A stretch of DNA of 64,000 nucleotides from Auricularia sp. M13 (lineage: Eukaryota; Basidiomycota; Agaricomycetes; Auriculariales; Auriculariaceae): assembly GCA_037042915.1 (NCBI GenBank), contig CM073196.1, forward strand, positions 2,294,001-2,358,000. The letters run 5' to 3'. Numbering within the stretch: position 1 is the stretch's first letter; each line of letters starts with the position of its first letter. The notes under the pieces are model-generated. The model saw nothing but the letters and a program-made list of their open reading frames with translations, was not told the DNA's origin and did no database searches. Positions 60,265-64,000 of the stretch are shown piece by piece. The position numbers were made by a program, and so were the translations under genes.

Positions 60265-60666
60265 ATGGATGATATCGAAACCAAGAATCCATACGAGGGA
60301 AACTCCCAGCTTACACCGCTGGAACAGGACGTGCTTTGGGAATACGCGAAGCTGAATCAAAACGTGAAGAACGTACGCGCTTGTTTCGCCGCCGTGCCCA
60401 CTGCGCAATTGACTGCCCGCCAGCTGTGCGCCAGAATGCGCGAGCTCAGCGAAAGCCCAGACAAGGACTTGCTTGCCCAACTACGCGTCCTGGAACGAAA
60501 GATGGGATTGGTCATGACCCTTGTGTGTTATTATCTGTCTACCGCTCCAGCCGAGGCTCACATTCCACAGTTCAAGGCATCTTGGTGGGGGCACATTAGC
60601 TCCGTGCAAGAGGCACGCTCGGACGTGGGCGACGACACCGTCGCAGATCAGACGATAACACAATGA
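60265..60666 (+). CDS. DAD3: DASH/Dam1 complex subunit DAD3
   Basis: This small subunit of the DASH ring couples kinetochores to microtubule ends. The start is 60265 (MDDIETKNPYEGNSQLT). NPYEG, LEQDVLWEYAKL and LRVLERKMGLVMTL are the family core. The conserved ending FKASWWGHI follows the second intron. The introns are 60373-60423 (51 nt) and 60523-60570 (48 nt). Both are multiples of three and stop-free, so the gene reads open end to end if unspliced. The spliced product, about 100 residues, matches DAD3 better than the unspliced one, because the intron-coded residues interrupt the family core. It is convergent with the EH-domain gene, 30 bp away. Confidence 0.87.
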   Translation: MDDIETKNPYEGNSQLTPLEQDVLWEYAKLNQNVKNVRACFAAVPTAQLTARQLCARMRELSESPDKDLLAQLRVLERKMGLVMTLVCYYLSTAPAEAHIPQFKASWWGHISSVQEARSDVGDDTVADQTITQ

Positions 60667-60696
60667 GCCTTGCCTGGATCAAAGGATTTGTATTAT

Positions 60697-62070
60697 TTAC
60701 AGTGCGACGGCGATGCATACTCTACTGGAGTGCCGCACACGATGACATCTGTACCGATGTTGGAGCATATGTTTAGGACAAGATATTGCGAGATGGCAGT
60801 GGCGGAGGTGCTTTCCGCGCAAGAGAACCCGGTTTTGTGGCTCGAGGCGGAGACCTCGCAGACTTCTTGAAGCGGCTTTGGTCAACTCCTCGTCTATTCT
60901 TCCACATCCCTCTGGCAAATGCGTCCCGTGTGAGGCCATCGCTCTGTTCCAAATCGACATCGGTCCTGAACAAGGCCACTGTGAGCAGGCTGCTCATGCT
61001 GTAATGATAGAAGCGCACCAAATCTGCTTCAAGGTAGCTTGCGAGAGACAAGACCACGACCAGATTTTCTTCACGACCGAGCGACGTAATCGCTCTTCTG
61101 CTGGAGCTGCACCGCTCAGGTTCTCGGTGTCACCGGTCCAGTCGATAGACAGTCCGCGCCAGCCGTCAGCACGTCGAGGCGGGCGCAAGGCCTGAGAGGG
61201 TGACTTGGACTTGGCGGCCGTCCGCTGCTGCTCCAGGTTACGGTCAAACAGTGCGTCGTAACGAGCTCTTGCAGCACTGGGGATGGGGGTAGGACGTTTG
61301 GTAGCAGAAGACGGTGGATGTCCATTTCGAGAATGCATGGGAGGGTAGGCGGTTGCAGGCCGCTGCTCTCGACTGCGCGGAGATTTTACAGGAGGCGGGG
61401 GCGCAGGACGTCGAGATCCAGGCTGGTCGTGTGCTGCCTTTGGGGGTGGCGAAGGGTGGGAGACGGGGGACGCGGCGGGCGGCAGAGAATTTAACGACGC
61501 CGTCGAAGTCCGTGCCGAGGGACGGGGCGGGAGCACTGGTGCCTTTGACGAGAGGCTGCTGAGCGAAATTGAATCTGATGCGGGGGACGACGGGATGCTC
61601 GTGGAGGTCGGGATGCTGGATGGCACAGACTCGAACGAGCCGTCTAGGCTGTCCTGGTCCTTGTCGTCCTGCTCGCCGCCGTCGGAAGAGAGCGAGACAG
61701 AGTGGAAGGACGACGTGGACGGCGCGTGCGCATGCTTGCCCTTTTTCGTGGGCGGATAGGTGTGCTGCACCGACAACGAATCCGACGCCGACCGTGTCGG
61801 CAGCGGCGGCGGCTTCGACGAGTCCGCAGACGCAACCGACTTCAGAGACGCTAGCGACGGCTTCCGAGGGGGCAAAGGCGGTGGCTTGACGCGCACAGTG
61901 GGCGTAGGCGTGACCGCACTAGCCGCCGGAGATCCTGCGCGAGGAGTAGGCGGAATGACTGGAATTTTGGCAAGCGCGGCTGCTGTCGGGGAAGGAGGTG
62001 AGTCTGGCGGCCGTAAAGGCTGCCCGCTTTCGAATGCGGCAATACGAGCCTGCAACGTCGAGGATGGCAT
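60697..62070 (-). CDS. EH-domain protein with Pro/Ser-rich N-terminus
   Basis: Most of the protein is disordered and Pro/Ser-rich, with many PPLPxR-type stretches that could bind SH3 domains. It begins MPSSTLQARIAAFESGQ (start 62070; an in-frame ATG at 62211 exists). Near the end ARYDALFDRNLEQQR and GWRGLSIDW are conserved. The C-terminal block VVKKIWSWSCLSQATLKQIW, continuing to LTRDAFARGMWKIDEEL, looks like an EH domain, which binds NPF peptides in endocytosis and actin patches. Two things are odd. The reading must slip by one base near 60902 (GMWK then IDEEL). The intron near 60975-61020 has no perfect join. The last residues end at 60697. The role in endocytosis is inferred from the domain only. 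Confidence 0.68.
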
Positions 62071-62371
62071 TGTCGAAGGCCACGGAGTGAAGCAAGTCCG
62101 GCGGCGCGTCGCGGGCTTGCACGATTGCTTCCGTGCCAAAACATGTGCATATGACATATGACCCGGCGTGACAGGTGACAGGTAATTTTCGAACGTGGGA
62201 ACAACTGCCATGGAAATATTGGGAAAGAACGAAAGGATTATGATTCCAATATATGAGAGTGTGGACAGCTAGTCTATTACACAGCACAGATAATAATCTG
62301 AGGTCCCGGCAACCAGTGACCTACGCGTGACAGGCAAGGAATCCTGGAAGGAAACACCGGCTCCAGCTCGT
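62071..62371. promoter_or_regulatory. Spacer between EH gene and transporter 3' end
   Basis: About 300 bp hold the promoter of the EH-domain gene and the transporter 3' end. An in-frame ATG for the EH protein at 62211 lies inside. Nothing else is recognised. Confidence 0.35.
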
Positions 62372-64000
62372 TCAGGCATCGTCGTGGGGTTTGCCAACCG
62401 CGGGTAGAACAGTTATGCCCGGCATGCTCTGTTGACCAGCCACCCCTTGAACAAATTCGTCCTGGTTCTCGTTGGATAACTCCTCCAGGCTGCGGTTCTT
62501 CGTCTCGGGGAGAAGAAGGGTCGAGAAGATGCCGGTCAACATGAAGAACGCAAAAATTTCCAAGCTCAAAATCTATCAGTCAATGAGCTGATTGCACGCC
62601 GTGGTGGCTTACATGTGGTTGATCCATTTGCTTGGTCCTCCGCGGTCCTTGAGACGAGCAAAGCCGACTTGTGCAATGATAGCACCAAGTTTACCGCTGG
62701 CCGCCGAGATACCGTGTCCGGTTGAGCGATAACGTGTAGGGAATGCTTCTCCGGGAACGACGAAGGTGGTCGTGTTCGGGCTGCATTCACTTTAGTACGC
62801 GATCTCCCAATAGAACTGATAGCTGAATCACCCAAAATTTTGGAAGAAGTTTGCAAGACAGTACAGGAAGACGAATGCCCCTTTGCTGTGGTCTATGATG
62901 GCGTTATATCCGAAGCCCATAACTGCCGGCGGTTCATAAGTCGGGACTGTAGGAGGAAATGGAGGATGGAGTGGGCGTACTTGCAAAAATAATGGTGAGA
63001 AGGATAAATCCCATGAGCTGGATTGGTTTGCGTCCCCACGAGTCAATGAAGAGGAACGAAACCCAGTAACCTGGGATAAGACCCGCGGCAGACAAAACCA
63101 AATTGCCGACAGAGACGTTCTTCAGTGTGGTGTAAATCTTCTCTTGCGGGGTTCCAGTGCTCCCAGAGCCAAAGCCTATGGCTTCGAGCACAATTGAAGA
63201 GTTCAAGCCGAGGCCGTAGAATGCGACCTTTCCAGGAGCGTCAGATTCGTCAACTGACATATGGTGGCTAAACGTACGTCGAGTGCAAACCAAGAATAGG
63301 CAGCGCCAAAGAGAATCTTGAAGTTTTTCCATTCCGAACTATACATGGCGTTGTGAACGGATGTTCCATGCTCCCCGTGCTAGTGGAGCTGACTCACAAG
63401 TACCGAACGAAGTCGGACCGCGACGCCTTGGGTGCTTGGACGCGCTGAACGATGGCATCTGGGTCTACGACATAAGTACCACTGGTAAGGAACGTGTCGA
63501 CGTCCTGGGTCGCCTGCTTGACATTGCGCTCGATGTCCATAGTGAAGCGAGGCGTCTCCGGGATGGTGAGGCGGAAGTAAAGCGCAATTGCGCCAGGGAT
63601 ACAACCCAGACCGATCAAGAGACGCCAGCAGAAGTCGACGTGGTTGGGTTGGCCGACTGGGTCGTTGAGAATGGCGCTCTTGTATGCGGACACGACGATG
63701 AGAGCAATCAGAGCGGCGGCTGGGGTACTGTCAGCAATGCTACGAGGCAATTGGTCGCACGCCTACCGAAGTTACCAAAGCCCTGCGCCGCAAAGACGGC
63801 AGTCATGAGACGACCTCGGGTTCGCGTTGCAGCGAATTCACTGGAGATGACGGCGGATAAAGGATAATCTCCTCCGATTCCCACGCCCATCTGCCGTTGG
63901 ATGAGACCTCATTCGCCGAGCCGGTGGATGTGCAACTCAGAGGACTCACGATGAATCGCCAAACAATAATGACACCGATGATTGAGACGGCGGGACCAGA
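62372..64000 (-). CDS. High-affinity phosphate transporter, PHO84-like (N-terminus outside window)
   Basis: This proton-coupled phosphate symporter of the major facilitator superfamily is a plasma-membrane protein with twelve spans. From the right edge inwards: a first hydrophobic segment ([14 protein letters not shown]), [101 protein letters not shown], then the PHO84-family block [16 protein letters not shown] and [11 protein letters not shown]. The last span includes [23 protein letters not shown], and the C-terminus VGKPHDDA ends at 62372. Eight or so short introns interrupt it. The first spans lie beyond base 64000. Nearness to the EH gene is not meaningful. Confidence 0.9.

Overview
The window is nuclear DNA of a filamentous fungus, most likely a basidiomycete of the Agaricomycetes type. 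Genes are dense and on both strands. Almost all are cut by many short (about 45-70 nt) GT-AG introns, spacers are short, and third codon positions are GC-rich. The set includes a DASH kinetochore subunit, a kexin, a Zn2Cys6 regulator, an Argonaute and a BAH-type DNA methyltransferase. No rRNA, tRNA, transposon, CRISPR or prokaryotic feature was seen.

Layout: aldo-keto reductase (5' end cut by the window edge); PLP aminotransferase (-); TMEM135-like membrane protein (+); Argonaute (+); isovaleryl-CoA dehydrogenase (+); Zn2Cys6 factor (+); arginase (-); long kinesin-4-like motor (-); inositol-pentakisphosphate 2-kinase (-); methylenetetrahydrofolate reductase (-); mitochondrial oxoglutarate/malate-type carrier (+); acetolactate synthase (+); kexin (+); LRR/F-box-like hypothetical (-); disordered hypothetical (-); PI 4-kinase STT4 (-); CMC2-like twin-cysteine protein (-); TRF4-type poly(A) polymerase (+); MTH1187/ECM15-like protein (+); DNMT1/DIM-2-like cytosine methyltransferase (-); UPF1 helicase (+); coiled-coil hypothetical (-); DASH subunit DAD3 (+); EH-domain protein (-); PHO84-like phosphate transporter (-, cut by the right edge).

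Most genes are ordinary housekeeping genes with no operon logic. Loose themes are branched-chain amino acid metabolism (acetolactate synthase, isovaleryl-CoA dehydrogenase), inositide metabolism (IPK1, STT4), and RNA or epigenetic control (Argonaute, DNA methyltransferase, UPF1, TRF4).

The most consistent unexpected signal is a series of single-base frame breaks inside otherwise well-conserved genes (kexin, UPF1, TMEM135-like, kinesin, aminotransferase, EH protein). About half fall in runs of three or more identical bases. They look more like assembly indels than gene decay. I did not see an undescribed multi-gene system. CDS spans below run from start codon to stop codon and include introns. 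Exon joins were inferred by eye from splice signals and family conservation.
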